Positions 47,301 through 59,117 of a DNA stretch of 64,000 nucleotides are shown piece by piece. The translations under genes were made by a program, and so were the position numbers. The stretch spans positions 30,038-94,037 of the forward strand of contig CAXIUT010000272.1 of assembly GCA_964035545.1 (NCBI GenBank), in the 5' to 3' direction. The stretch's first letter is position 1. The number at the start of each line of letters is the position of its first letter. Origin of the DNA: Bugula neritina. Its lineage: Eukaryota; Bryozoa; Gymnolaemata; Cheilostomatida; Bugulidae. The notes beneath the pieces were generated by a model. That model saw nothing but the letters and a program-made list of their open reading frames with translations, searched no databases and was not told the origin of the DNA.

Positions 47301-48618
47301 TGCAGTTAGTAACAATCATACTGCAAGTAAGACAGTTATTATCACAAGCAATACAATTTAAAGGCGACCCTGAGACAATTTGACCATCTGGACAGCCTTG
47401 AATACAAGATGATGTCGAGTTAATCTAGAAATTATAGCCACCAGCTTAGTTACAACTTGTACAACTGGTTGATGAGTTACTAGCTGTACAGGTTAAACAT
47501 GCTACATGACATTGATCACAGTAATAAGAGCCAGATACTGTTAGATAATTAGCCAGACATGGATAAATGCATGCATTGTTGCTATCTAAGTAGAGTTGTT
47601 GTCCATTATCAGTTGAGCAAGTAGTGCAATAACTGGTATTAACAGAACAACTTAGACATGTAGTATCGCATAACTGGCATGCCATTGGTGATCCAGTTGC
47701 AACTTGATTGCTTTCACATGAGTTAACACAGCTAGAGGTTGAGTTGTACTAGAAGAAGTAGCCTCCGTTGTTATTGCACTATGAACAGTTTGTTGAGGTA
47801 TTATCTGAACAACGAAAACAAGCTGCATGACAGGTATTACAAAGATGTTAATCACCATCATAATAGCTAGTGGAACAGGTGATAAAACATTTTTCAGAGC
47901 TACTAGTTTGTAATTTATAAGTTTGAGTGCCATTATCAGCAGTTCCACAAATGATACAATAATAATAATGGGTACATACAGAGCAATACTGACCACAACG
48001 ATAGAAAATAACTGTAAAATCCATGAGTGCTATATTAGGACAATAAGAATTAAGATCTATATAATTTATAATCCTTAATGTTTAGTTTATTTGTGAATGA
48101 GAAAAAAGAATATATTGACCCTAGCTATTGCTAACCCCTGATATCTTGTTTTATCCTGTTGAAGCGATATTTAATTTAACATAGTTTTGAACACAATTAG
48201 GAACAGTACTTAATTCAAATACAATTCTTATACCTAAAAGGTAGTGAACAGGTAAAATTAAATTTGTACTAATTTGATGATTTATTCCAGTTGCTTAAAG
48301 TTCAAGAGTAATGCCAGATAAAGGCCATCCGAAAGCAGATGAACTTGTAGAAGTAATAGTTCCATTATAATTTTATAAACTCTGGACGAATCCCGATGTA
48401 GTTTTAGACCAATTATAACCCACATTCTAAAACCCATATCTATCAGCATCACTTGAAATGCATCTTCCATTATCTAATATCATGTACATATGACAATCAG
48501 TACAACAAGTATCACAGTAACTTGAACATTGATTAGCATCGCAATAGGAGTAACAAGTAGACATTACTCCTTGAATCATGATGAAAAAAAGTATCAGTAC
48601 TACCAGTGATCTGAACAT
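44320..48618 (-). CDS. Cysteine-rich multi-pass membrane protein, copy 3 (intact)
   Basis: 1432 residues, ATG 48618 to TGA 44322-44320 in a single frame. Signal peptide MFRSLVVLILFFIMIQGVMS, then CxxC modules over ~900 residues, then the conserved polytopic domain and a Glu/Lys-rich cytoplasmic tail of about 160 residues. Membrane domain and many ectodomain blocks match copies 1 and 2 closely. The signal peptide and tail diverge more. It has the base missing from copy 1 (around 47110), so it documents that frameshift. It lies next to the 48922 telomere block, transcribed away from it. Confidence 0.88.
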
Positions 48619-48921
48619 TTTAGCTTAATTAATATGTTGATTCTTAACTTCAAATATGTTGAAACTTTATGATCTTTATGATAAAAATATTTTTAATACT
48701 ATGATCTTTAAGATCAACAAATATTCAACAAAGTCTTAAATAAGCGTAAATTAAATTTGTTTGATTGAAAAATTGTATCTATCATTGAGTACTTCTTTGA
48801 ATTTATTAAAAATTAATAATATCATATTTTCTTTGATCTAGAAACTTAATCACATATTTTTAATATTGACTATCCAAAGGTACAATCTAAACATAAGAAA
48901 AGTGATGAATTATCAATTTAT
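48619..48921. other. Upstream region of copy 3, ending at a telomere block
   Basis: 303 bp, AT-rich, including short runs built on AAGATCATA/AGATCAA. No telomere of its own precedes the CCCCAA block that starts piece E. No gene seen. Confidence 0.55.
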
Positions 48922-48997
48922 CCCAACCCCAACCCAACCCCAACCCCAACCCCAACCCCAACCCCAACCCCAACCCCAACCCCAACCCCAACCCCAA
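48922..48997 (-). repeat. CCCCAA telomere block joined to unique sequence without a gap (left end of piece E)
   Basis: About 12.5 units, one of them CCCAA. The orientation is that of a left chromosome end for the sequence to the right, whose far telomere is at 63914. The unique sequence to its left abuts directly with no Ns and no GGGGTT. Confidence 0.9.
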
Positions 48998-49084
48998 TTT
49001 AACATAGATAGCACTGAAACTAATAGAATACAACCTCTAATTATCTATCAATTATAAATATAGCAGACTTGTAATAATAAAGCA

Positions 49085-51079
49085 TCATAAGACAGGAGCA
49101 CTCTTCCGTCTCTACAATTTATCCTTATTCCTCCTGACTTTTAACAAATGTAAGTTATGATTATATTTCTCTTTACTTCTCTCACTCAAAAACCTCATCT
49201 GGTTGTAAACTGCTTCAAGTGGCTGCTCATCATTTGAAGCCCGACTTGAAGCTCTTCCCCAACCCTCGCTTGTTTTATATGCTGTCCTGGCAAAAGTAGA
49301 ATGACTTCTACGAGATGTATTGAACTTTTCAAAGTTATCATAGCAAGTGCAACTGGGACACTATGATTTTATTTTCATAAATTGTTCTTTGATCTTGTTA
49401 GCCTCATGGATCTTACCTACATATTATTCTTTGACTCTAAAGGCCATTTCAGCAGTGTTGGTATGAGTCAAGTAGTTGGGAGCAACTGAAGGAGGTTTAG
49501 GAGGTACAGGTGCTCCTTCTTTTTGCAACATATTCCAACCTGGCTGCCAACCACCTCTTTTAGCCAAAAGATCATTTTTCTTAGAAAGGATATTTTTCTG
49601 TTGACTTATATCTTATGTCCTAGGTTGACTGCTTTTCCTGAATATCTATGCCAGTTAATGAGTTATTTATTCGTACATTGGAGTATTTCTTTCCTAAGGT
49701 TTGAGGTTTAGCTTAGCTTATAGTAGTTGTTTTATTTTATCTTTGTAGTCAGTTTTTGAGGTAGATTCTCTGATGATGAGTTCTGCTCTTTTTTATAGAC
49801 TATTTTTTTGACTATTTTTAATTTAATCTCTCCTCAACTGATTCAAATTATTAGCTGCTACTTCTGACCTTCTCACAATAATTCCTTCTGTCTACTTAGA
49901 CTCAACTTAATCATGACCACTAGAAGAATATATTTTTGATGAAATCAAGTTTATCTTTTGAATATTATTGTTTGATTTTTCTTCTTCATGCTTCAATTCT
50001 TTAGTCATTTTCTCATGAGTACGACGAAGTATGGTTACATAGGTTTGCTAAAATAGTTTCATAAAGTTTATTTTCTGTCTCTATGAAATGTTCTAAACTA
50101 GTAGTTCTATGGGTATCGAATAGAGTTATAAATTGGCTGATTCAGCTACTACTGAATAGTTACTAACATTTTAATGAGGAGCAAAGAGTTAATAACCTCC
50201 ATTTGTAACTTTTATTTTATTAAGTCTATTTTTTCTTTTACTTTTTTTTCTACCATCTTCCTCCTATGACTAATCAGATTCCTCTGAAATGTTCTGAAGA
50301 TCCTGGTCAGCATGATTTCCAATAATAGTATGAATAGTTTTACTATTGATAAGAAACAACTAAGCTGCCATAACTGTTCCCTATTGAATATAAACTATTT
50401 ATATATTTTTATGAACCTCTGCCTTAGAACTGATCATATTCATCTGTTTGTATATTTTAGCATCGCCACGACTGATAACATAAATATTGTTATTCTTCTT
50501 TCCTTCTACGATAAATCTAGTATCTCTACGAACTGTTTCTATTTGAAATTTATTCATAAATTATTTAAATCTTTGCTTTTTACGTTATATTTATAATCCA
50601 GTATCGTTGCAGTAAAATATTTTAGATAAAGTCAAATTTTTATGATAATTTTATCTCAACCAGTTAAAAGTAAAATTAGGTCTAATTGGAAATATACTAA
50701 TTACTCCTTTAGTTTTTATTATCAATCTCAACCACTGAGCTTCAACTGCTTACATATTTTTATAGTTAACTAATGTAAAAAAACCTTACTTATACTAGAT
50801 CTATCTCTGCCATTGCCTTCCCATCTTTTTGTGTAATTATACTGCTCCGCCATGCAAATAAACTATCGCTTAGTTTTACAAAATATTTAATACTTATGAA
50901 TTGGGATCTAGGTGGGGGTTGATCTGATAAGTTTTTCCTTTTGCTTTAGAATCAGGACATAATTTTAGTTATAGGAATTTAGAAAGAGAAGGCAGTTGAC
51001 TTTCAGGAAAAAGAGATGTTACATATTTATGTAGTAATTCGGTTGGAACTTAGTAACTCTACAGCTTTGACTTTTACAT
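49085..51079 (-). CDS. Protein with tandem cyclic-nucleotide-binding-like domains
   Basis: 664 residues, ATG 51079 to TGA 49087-49085, no intron. Two divergent CNB-fold beta-barrels are suggested: the first at about residues 75-115 (VLNILENEAIVYLHGGAVELH), the second at about 195-260 (RRDTRFIVEGKKNNNIYVIS-RGDAKIY, then IVYIQEGTVMAAELFL). The second half is disordered and coiled, with acidic SEEEDGRKKSKRK, long charged helices, a tryptophan motif RGGWQPGWNM, and a Pro/Lys-rich tail containing CPSCTCY. The phosphate-binding Arg-Ala motif of true cAMP sites is not clear, so nucleotide binding is doubtful. Probably an axonemal or cortical scaffold by analogy; not established. Stop 88 bp from the telomere. 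Confidence 0.6.
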
Positions 51080-51485
51080 CAATAAAATATAATTAATGAA
51101 TCAATTACATTTGATTGTTTAATAATAGTAACTTAAATAATAAATATCTGTTGAATTTATAATTTCTAGATAAAATACCAATGATATGATAACTATCTAA
51201 CAATATCTAATAATATAAAATTATTCTAAAATACTTTTCCTAAAATTAAAAAAACTATGAAATAAATTGTTTGATTATCCAATATGTAATATTTGAACCT
51301 TGTTTGATTTTTTATTGTTTTAATACTGACTCTTAAACATTAACTTAGCTAAATTTATTATCTGATAATCTGTCAAACCAGAAATATTATTTTAAAGATA
51401 CAATATCTCAGTTGTTTATTCCTTTGATAAAATATTCAAGATAGATCATAATAATTTTTTACAATATTAGTTTAACATATTATAA
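51080..51485. other. Divergent intergenic region
   Basis: 406 bp, very AT-rich, between the divergent starts of the CNB-like gene and the channel gene. No coding frame or repeat seen; it must contain both promoters. Confidence 0.6.
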
Positions 51486-53540
51486 ATGCTGAGCTGGTTT
51501 CAATTGTATCTTCATCGTCGCAAACAACTCATCCGATACCAACTAGCCGAAGGAGAAGTCGGAGCAGACCCTTCCTCACACTACTGCTTCCACAACCAAT
51601 ACATACTCAAATTTTGGTTCATCTGGAAATTCATAGTATTCCTAATAGACATCTACTACGTTAACTAGTGCTGGCTCTGGCCTATCTTCGAATCCTTCTA
51701 CACCTACTCCCACAACAATCTACAACCAATCAACGTCTGCTTTCTCACCATCCTCGGACTCAACTCTATCCTAAAAATAGCAATGACTCCTCGCCTCCCC
51801 AAAAGCATCTTTGAGTACATGAGTCCAGGAGTAAAACTTCTCATCAGATTATAACATTTCATTTGGTATGACAACAACGGCCTAGGTATCCTCGTTTATG
51901 TACTCTTCTTTATATCTTTCTTTGTAGGATATTAAAGTGCTTAATGGCTACATCTCATCTACACATTTAGAATAGTACATATGGATAGCTTCCTATCAAT
52001 AGTCTTCAATAAAATACATATCTACAAAGCACTAAGAATTGTCTACAGGCTGTTTGTCCTCACCTTTATCATCTTATACCTCTCGCATGTATTGGGCTGC
52101 ATTTTCTATAAAATTGATCAGCGTCTTATCGATGTTCAGTACTTTGGTGACCCAGTAACTAACCCTGCAGGTACAACCACTTCTATCTAGTCTACTATCA
52201 AATGATCACAGCACAATCATATACTCCTATTGAAATGCTTTCTGATTTAGGAAGGTATATAATGGCACTCTACTTCGCCAATGGACTTGTTTCGACTTAG
52301 GCATATGGAGACATAGTTGGCCAGAATTGGATCTAAGATGTTTATGTGACTATTTTGATGGTAGTCAGCACCATAATGGTTGCTTTCTTACTTGAAGAGT
52401 TCATGATAATGGTGGAAAACAATCGATTTGCTATTTTTTAGATAGTGTAATGGTTATTTAATGTAGAAAAGATTTTAGACATATGGAGCAGCTGATGAGT
52501 CAAAAGGAAGTAGCAACTAATCTTAAACTTAAAATAAGAAATTATATTTTCTATATTGAATACTACAATAAATTCCAGAACCCTTAGAATATTTTATAAA
52601 AACTAACAGATAAAATGAGAATAGATTTGTTTTAAAAAGGTTATGGAAGACATTTATAACCTATTTTTCAGGAATTAGGTTTTACAAAGATAAGAAAGAT
52701 ATGCAAACATTTAAATTAAATCATTTTTCAACCATAAGTTGACTTATTTTTGGTATATATTCATTTATAAAGCCTTAATGGAAAAGTATAAACCATGATC
52801 ATTTCCGTGAAAGTTGTCTTGAAAATGAAACTTTAACTCCTAGTCTTTTTTATCTTGTTCAAGGTAAAATATTTCAATATGTGCAATGGTAAGTAGGAAA
52901 TCATGAGTTACAATTGCGTGAAAAAATGAAATACTGTAATGTATTTTAGTTTTTTACTCAAAGACATGTGAGATACGGGCTAAGAACTAAAAATATCGTT
53001 CAATTTATTCAATTGAAATTCGAACATTTCAATGAAGTATTAGAAGAGTAAAATTTATTGAAAAAGAAGTTAGCATATAAAAAATAAATGGTTTTAACAA
53101 ATCAAATATCAAGAAAACTATTCGGTGATGATTGCTAAGTGTGTCAACATGAAGACCATAATGTATTTAACTGTCCTGAAGTGCATTTATCTTTTGATGA
53201 ACATTGTGAAACAGCTGAAAAGATAGGAGATTTATTAAAAAGGAGAACAAATGAACGTAAAAGCAAAAGAAGAAAAATAGTTAAATCTAAAAGATAAATA
53301 GGATTGTTACATTTTAGAGCTCTTTTTGCCAACATGCTATAGCAGAACTAAGAATAGCTAATCACACCTAAAGAGTAAGACGTGTTTGAGGTGGGAGTTT
53401 CTTACCTGCAAAAAACAATAAAAAATCTATTTGAGAAAGCCAACATCGAAGAGATATAGTAAAAAGAAGAAGAATAGTAGGTTTTGGATTGTAGCTACGA
53501 TCCTCAAGGACTAGATGATGTCTGGCGAATAAATCATTGA
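51486..53540 (+). CDS. Voltage/cyclic-nucleotide-gated-type cation channel subunit with atypical selectivity filter
   Basis: 664 residues in four exons; 20-nt introns at 52171-52190, 52447-52466 and 52753-52772. Six membrane helices lie at about residues 45-320, including a degenerate S4-like stretch and S5 (YRLFVLTFIILYLSHVLGCIFY, two segments). The pore is LYFANGLVSTEAYGDIVG, aligned with the K-channel pattern T-V-G-Y-G-D but reading T-E-A-Y-G-D. A C-linker helix (MSQKEVATNLKLKIRNYI) and a weak cyclic-nucleotide-like barrel (SLFYLVQGKIFQYVQ) follow, then a charged tail with CEVCQHEDHNVFNCPEVH, a zinc-like motif. The first exon is richer in C-ending codons than its neighbours. All introns are supported by restored homology. 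Confidence 0.78.
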
Positions 53541-53573
53541 TTTTAATAATAATAAAGCATAATGAATTAATAA

Positions 53574-54767
53574 TCATTGATTCTAATTTTACACTACTTT
53601 CAATTTGAGAGGCTGACTCAGTAGACATGAATTATTTTATTCATGGAATTTGATCAAGTGGTTATCAATTATAATTTATAACTAGTTATCAGAAATAGAA
53701 AAATTCCATTCCTGGGTAACTTTGATAAAAGTGCCATAAGTAGGATTCCTATTTCTCAACATCAGCTCTCCATTCTAAAATATCAACTAACAATGCTCAT
53801 TACTAGCCATTCTATCCAACAAAGGTATATCGCATTTAGCTTTCCTCCCCAGTACAATTCGATTATTGTAATCAAAGTTAATTATATATTCCTGGATCTT
53901 AGTACTCGATGGATTGTAATGTGTCAAAACCACGAAAGGAGGCAACACCAAACTATCACTATACAAAGTGTACTTCTTCCCTTTATGAGTTATACTTTTA
54001 TTTATTTTTTATTTGCAGACTTAACAACTCAAATCATACTAGAAATATTCATAGCAATCAGATGCACGAGTTACTGAACGAGTACTAATCCAATTTTTTA
54101 AACAATAGTAATGACTAAATTTGACTGAACCTGCACATCTACATACATTGAGCAAAGGATTACCAGAAGTACTATCCCTTCCATAACAATAACGACAGTA
54201 CTAGACTCCTTCCTGGTCCAAATTAAAACTAGAAGCTACTGATGCATTTTTAGCATGACTTCTTCCCTGAAAAGCAAAAGACGATTCCTTGGCAAATGAA
54301 TTTTGAATTTTACGACTTCTACTATTAACAAGATTAATATTACAACTCTCTCTTGGATCATCAGCTAAAGTATTCAGATGTCCCTACCACTCCTCAAGAT
54401 CACTATAATTCCTACATATCTTCTTCACCTCAAATTGACTATTAGCTATCCTTATTATATTATTTTCATGCAATTGAATGCTTTCACTAGCACCAATATT
54501 TTTCCAAATAGGAGCAGAGTTGCTATCTACTTTGTCAAAAATCAATTATGGGGTGCCGTTTTGGTTCTTATAATTGATTTAGTATTGTCGGCAGTTGAGG
54601 TTGCTTCTTTCTGAGTAGCAAATTTAGTGATTTGATTTTTTAATGAATGAAGGAAAAGACATAGTAGTTGATGAAGAGTTAGATTATTGGTCTTTATGAA
54701 AATTGAATAGATCTAGAGATGGAGGATGCACTGAGATAGAGATTGAGTTTTAACCTAAATTTCCCAT
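53574..54767 (-). CDS. FHA-RINGv-FHA protein (candidate MARCH-type ubiquitin ligase)
   Basis: 397 residues, ATG 54767 to TGA 53576-53574, no intron. A RINGv (RING-CH) domain is clear: YCRYCYGRD...VCRCAGSVKFSHYYCLKNWI...LSCEVCK, with the Cys4-His-Cys3 spacing and the conserved Trp. The C-terminal ~130 residues are an FHA domain: IVLGRKAKCDIPLLDRMASNEHCEL then LRNRNPTYGTF. The N-terminal ~150 residues (NGTPELIFDKV..APIWKNIG...IIRIANSQFEVK) look like a second, degenerate FHA fold. FHA domains read phosphothreonine, so this is a likely phospho-directed E3. It converges with the channel gene, 33 bp between stops. Confidence 0.82.
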
Positions 54768-55070
54768 TGAATAATTATAATTAACGACTTAATTTATACT
54801 CTAATATATCTGTTTTATCAATCTCAATAATTAAATTTTCTACATAGGATAGAAATTATTGCAAAAAGCAATTTGAACCTCTTTAATATGACTAAAATCA
54901 AAATATCTAAAAAATATTTTGAAAAAGGTTATTTTTTTATCAAAAATTAAGAAGTGTCCATTCTTTCTCAATAAATTGTAAAAACTTGATTAATCAAAGG
55001 GTAATCTAATAGATATAATTTCTTACATACTAGAAGTCATATAAATATAGCTTATAATCATATTTTTAAA
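54768..55070. other. Divergent intergenic region
   Basis: 303 bp AT-rich spacer between the FHA-RINGv gene (minus) and the JmjC gene (plus), presumed bidirectional promoter. Nothing else seen. Confidence 0.6.
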
Positions 55071-56474
55071 ATGGAAATCAAAACCTGTCCAGTTTTAACA
55101 CCAACTCTTGAATAGTTCAGTGATTTCTACAGCTATGTCCATTTCCTGGATGAAACCTACAAGCATCAACATGGCATGGTCAAGGTACTGATACCAATAT
55201 CCAGATTATCCCTCCCCCTTAGTGGAAACCTCAAGCCCAAAGCTACAACTCAAGACTTGAAAATCTCATAGTCAAAAACCCCATTGAGCAGAATGTCCAA
55301 GGGCGAGGAGGTTTTTATGAAAGCAAAAACATAGTGCAAAAGAGGATGACTTTTAAAGCGTACCGCAAATACGCAGAGAATGAAAGCAATAAAGTTTCAA
55401 CTAAATCAAGCGCATAAAAATAAAAATTAGTAAAATCTTGTTAATTCAGTTCTGGAAGACTATTACTTACTCTCCACCTATATACGGAGCTGACCTCACT
55501 GGCAGTCTTATGGATTAATCAGCCGGTTAATGGAACCTCAACTCTCTTAACTCTCTTTTAAGATATGCTCTACCTCATAGAGTCAAAGGAGTTACTGATC
55601 CCTATTGCTACATAGGGAGTTGGAAGGCTTTTTTCAGTTGGCATAAAGAAGACCTTGATTTATCAGCTCTCAACTATATTCATGAAGGTGCCTCCAAAAT
55701 ATGGTATTCTATTGCAAAAGATGATAGCTATATACTCTAAGAAGAAGCAAGAAATCATTTTAAAATCCAAGCTGAGCACTGTCCATAATTTTTAAGACAT
55801 AAGACCTTTTTAATAAGTCCTGAAGTGCTCCTGCAAAAGCATAAAAATTTAAGAATTACAAAGACCTAACATAAAGCTGGATAAATTATGATGGTTTTTG
55901 GTGGAGCTTACCATGAAGGTTTTAACTTAGGTTTTAACATTGCTGAAGCTATCAACTATGGAACAGAAGATTGGCTTGAAATCTTACCAATAGTAAATTA
56001 CTGCAAATGTTCAAGGAGATGTGTTAAAGGGTAAATCTAATCGATCCTCTATAATCTTGAAAATAGTATATTTTAAGTAATGTAGGTGTTCTGGAAGAAA
56101 AATTATCGAAACTTGATACTTATAAAGCTTTGCAAGTTTATGTCTATCAACAGCAACTCTTGGAAAAAGAAAAAGAAAAAGCAATGGAAGACAAAATGAT
56201 TGAATCTTCTTTGAAAAATTAGGTTTTGAAAGACTAGAAAGTGTAATAGAAAAAGGTGCCTGAAATAATCATAAAAAAGGTATAAAAGAGTAAAGTTCTG
56301 AGCAAAGAAGCAGCTTCATTGAAAATAAAGAAAAAGACTGAGCATAAGAAGGTTAAGAAGTCAAAAAAGTCTAAATCTAAAAAAGTATCTGGCAAAAAAA
56401 AGAATTAATCAGTCAAGATGGAGATCTAAGCATAAAAAGAAAACCATGTCAATGAAGCACTTCCTAACTCTTGA
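55071..56474 (+). CDS. KDM4-like JmjN/JmjC histone lysine demethylase
   Basis: 447 residues in four exons; 20-nt introns at 55185-55204, 55430-55449 and 56066-56085. JmjN at the start (CPVLTPTLEEFSDFYSYVHFLD, in two parts; then GMVKIIPPPEWKP). The JmjC core begins FWKTITYSPPIYGADLTGS. Iron ligands are His178 and Glu180 in SWHKEDLDLSALNYIHEG and His268 in GGAYHEGFNLGFNIAEAINY; 2-oxoglutarate/iron chemistry removes methyl groups from histone lysines. A short CKCSRRC zinc-like segment follows, then a basic Lys-rich tail (KKVSGKKKN). PHD and Tudor readers of animal KDM4 are absent, as in yeast Rph1-like short forms. Introns 1-3 are confirmed by the conserved sequence they interrupt. Confidence 0.9.
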
Positions 56475-56540
56475 ACAACAATGATAGAAGTTATGTTAAT
56501 TTCAATATTCTTTTATTAATTATTTATATCATAAAGATGA

Positions 56541-57310
56541 TCATATAGCAGTAGTCATAGGTTGAATACTAATTACAGTGGAATATAAGCTACATGATTG
56601 ATTTTGCTGATTTTCCATAAAAACTTTTATTTTTGATGGCTCATTCACAGTAATTGGTTGCTGGAAGGAATAAGGATATCCATATCCTCCATTTCCATAC
56701 AAATATAGATGTACAGGTATCTTTTATTCCTTTATTTCAATAGTAACAGTGACATCTTGGCTTATTATCATTCCTGTATTATCAATAAACTCTCCTCCCA
56801 TCTACAAAAGGTATCTTCCCTACTCAACCTATTTCTCAAAAAGCATAGTTTTGTTGACTAAAGTTTGATAGTTAAGATTTTTGACAATAGAAGATGATTT
56901 TTCTGACACAGAATCAACCATCTTTTCCAATAACTGTAAATCATTTTTCAATTAAGCTGACTAAACTTTGTTCATTCCTTTTCCTTTTCTCTACAATTAA
57001 TCAAGTATAATTTGTTCACTAAAAGTAGGAAGATAATCAAAGCTAACTTAAAAGCTGATGGCTAGTTTTTTAGGTTAAACATCTACCAAGTTAAAATAAC
57101 CTTAATTAATTAAACAATACATTTAAGGTTGTCTACATTTTTACGTGAAAGTGTAGCAAGTACAGTATCTTTTCTTATTTTATTTAACTAAACTTTTTCA
57201 TTGATAAAGACTTCATACGTGTACATATCAGAAGCTGTGATTGCCATTTTGAAATCGCTTTCAAAGTCGACAGTGATGACATAGTTGTCATATTGGTATT
57301 TACTGCTCAT
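56541..57310 (-). CDS. Hypothetical soluble protein with beta-rich and helical parts
   Basis: 249 residues in two exons around a 20-nt intron (57101-57120), ATG 57310 to TGA 56543-56541. Residues 1-95 look beta-rich (DNYVITVDFESDFKMAI; YFNLVDVEPKKLAISFEV). The middle is a charged helix (LKNDLQLLEKMVDSVSEKS). The C-terminal ~90 residues are again beta-rich with a Gly-Tyr segment (YGNGGYGYPYSF) and end PMTTAI. The plan, an N-terminal beta domain, coil, then beta sandwich, is like GOLD/p24 or phytanoyl-type adaptors, but no motif confirms this and there is no signal peptide. Not recognised. It starts 40 bp downstream of the ZIP gene on the same strand. Confidence 0.65.
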
Positions 57311-57350
57311 ATCTTAGTATAGAAAAGAATTATAATTAAACTTTATACAA

Positions 57351-58325
57351 TCATTATTAATCATGACTAAATATTGCATTCTAAAATAACCACACCACAC
57401 TGATAAACCCTGTCGCAAAGAGTAAAACTATAAATTTTTGTATTCGATAACTCGACCGATGCAACTGCTCTCCCAGCATCTACATCGTACTAATAGCTAA
57501 GAAAGTTCCAGCTGATATAGATAGAAATATAGCCTCAACAAAATCACCAAAAGAATCAATAGCCCATCCGAATCCAATAGCAACAGCATTGAGAATTGCC
57601 TGACCGATGATAAGTCCATAGGCTATTTTAATGGGAATATTTCTGTTTCTATACTGAATGCCCATTGATAGCGCATCTGCCCATTTATGGAAAGCAATTG
57701 CGACTGCTATACTAAGAAAATCACCTATATTATTTTGTACTCCAATCGCTATTCCTTAAAAAATGGTGTGAAAGTACATAGCCAAAGTAAGAAAGTAAGT
57801 GTCTTGATGATTTTGAGGCTTTTACTAGGGAGGTTATTCAAGACCTTATTCTTGTTTTTCTTAAATAGGTTCTTAATTACTGATTAATGTTTATTGATTT
57901 TGAATTAGTTTCTTCTTTTGCTCTTTGTTGCCATTTTATTAAGGAATTTCAGGTTCGTGGAATGATTAAGATGCCTCGCTACTTTAGTCATCATGGTGAT
58001 GTTAATGTGTAGCTATGATTCGAGTGAAAAATATTGTTATTAAAAAACCTATCATCATTAGCAAATTAGCAAGAGGAAATACTTCATCATTACCAGTTTT
58101 ATCCTTGAGATATTCTTCTATTGCATCTGATGACTAAGGTAGAATATGAATGATAGCTACATTGACAAAAAGAGCACCAGCGAAGGTAGTACCCATCGCT
58201 TTGAAGAATTTATTACTTTTGAATGACTTCATACGAAGAGGAATTGTTCCTATTCCTATCACAATTCCCACAAACAGAATCATGAAAACTAACTTAAGAA
58301 TCAGAAGCACTGTTGATTATTCCAT
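57351..58325 (-). CDS. ZIP-family metal ion transporter
   Basis: 324 residues, ATG 58325 to TGA 57353-57351, no intron. Eight membrane helices in two groups of three and five, split by an acidic/His loop (THEHHHDDESSEASE...). Helix 4 has the metal-site motif FHTIFEGIAIG and helix 5 AFHKWADALSMG, both diagnostic of ZIP. Helix 2 ends in HILPE. The Glu of HTIF-E-G is TAA and that of HILP-E is TAG; both are essentially invariant, giving strong support for the Glu code. ZIPs bring zinc or iron into the cytoplasm; the metal and membrane are not determinable here. Confidence 0.92.
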
Positions 58326-58492
58326 ATTATTATAGTCAATATCAAAAAAATATAAGAACTAGAAATAATATTTGATTTTATTATTTTTATTTCATTGTCA
58401 ATCTTCTTAGTTGCTTTTTTTATTTATTGAAGAGATTTATTTCTTTACTTTTTTACTTAGAGCTGACTAAATATCTCTTAATAATATTTACA

Positions 58493-59018
58493 ATGAGTTT
58501 TAAATAAGCAAAATCTTTAATCACCACAATGCTCGGCAATATCGATAGTGACCTCGGAGACCGTTCTTTCTTTAAGGCTGTTCGCTAAAAAACAGGTATA
58601 AAGCCTTCACATTTCTGCATTGGAGTTATTCTCCTCATTTCAATTCTGGCTATTTTTGAGATTGCAGGAGACTTGCTAACCACTCTTCTCGGCATGATCT
58701 ACCCAGCATATATGAGTTTCAAGGTACTTATGTTATTTTTCAGTCAATTGAAAGGAAAGATGATGAGCAGAAAAAGGTATGGCTGACATATTGGATCGTA
58801 TTTGGACTTTTGACTTCTGTTGATGATATATTGGGAGGGTTTTTAGACTTTATTCCTGGGTTTTATGCGTTAAGATTCATGGTCTATGTGTGGATGTTTT
58901 ATCCAAGAATGAATAATGGATCAGAAGTGATATACTCTTATGTAAAACCTTATTTGTACAAGTGGAAGGTAAAAATCAATAAATTTAGGCCTTATTAGAA
59001 GATGGAAAAAAGTAGTGA
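58493..59018 (+). CDS. REEP/DP1/Yop1 ER-shaping protein
   Basis: 161 residues in three exons; 20-nt introns at 58724-58743 and 58969-58988. The TB2/DP1/HVA22 domain is clear: LGMIYPAYMSFKSIERKDDEQK, then WLTYWIVFGLLTSVDD, hydrophobic hairpins and VWMFYPRMNNGSEVIYSYVKP. These proteins insert hairpins in the ER membrane to curve tubules. An N-terminal ~55 residues precede the first helix pair. The second intron decides the C-terminus (KWKALLEDGKKE); without it the frame would run on for 40 or more codons. Divergent from the ZIP gene across 167 bp. Confidence 0.9.
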
Positions 59019-59117
59019 TATGATGTAGTTATGTTCTAAATATTTATCCTTTATTTCTTTTAAATCTTTCCAATATTCATAAAAAAGATAGACTACTAAT
59101 TATCAATATCATCTCTT

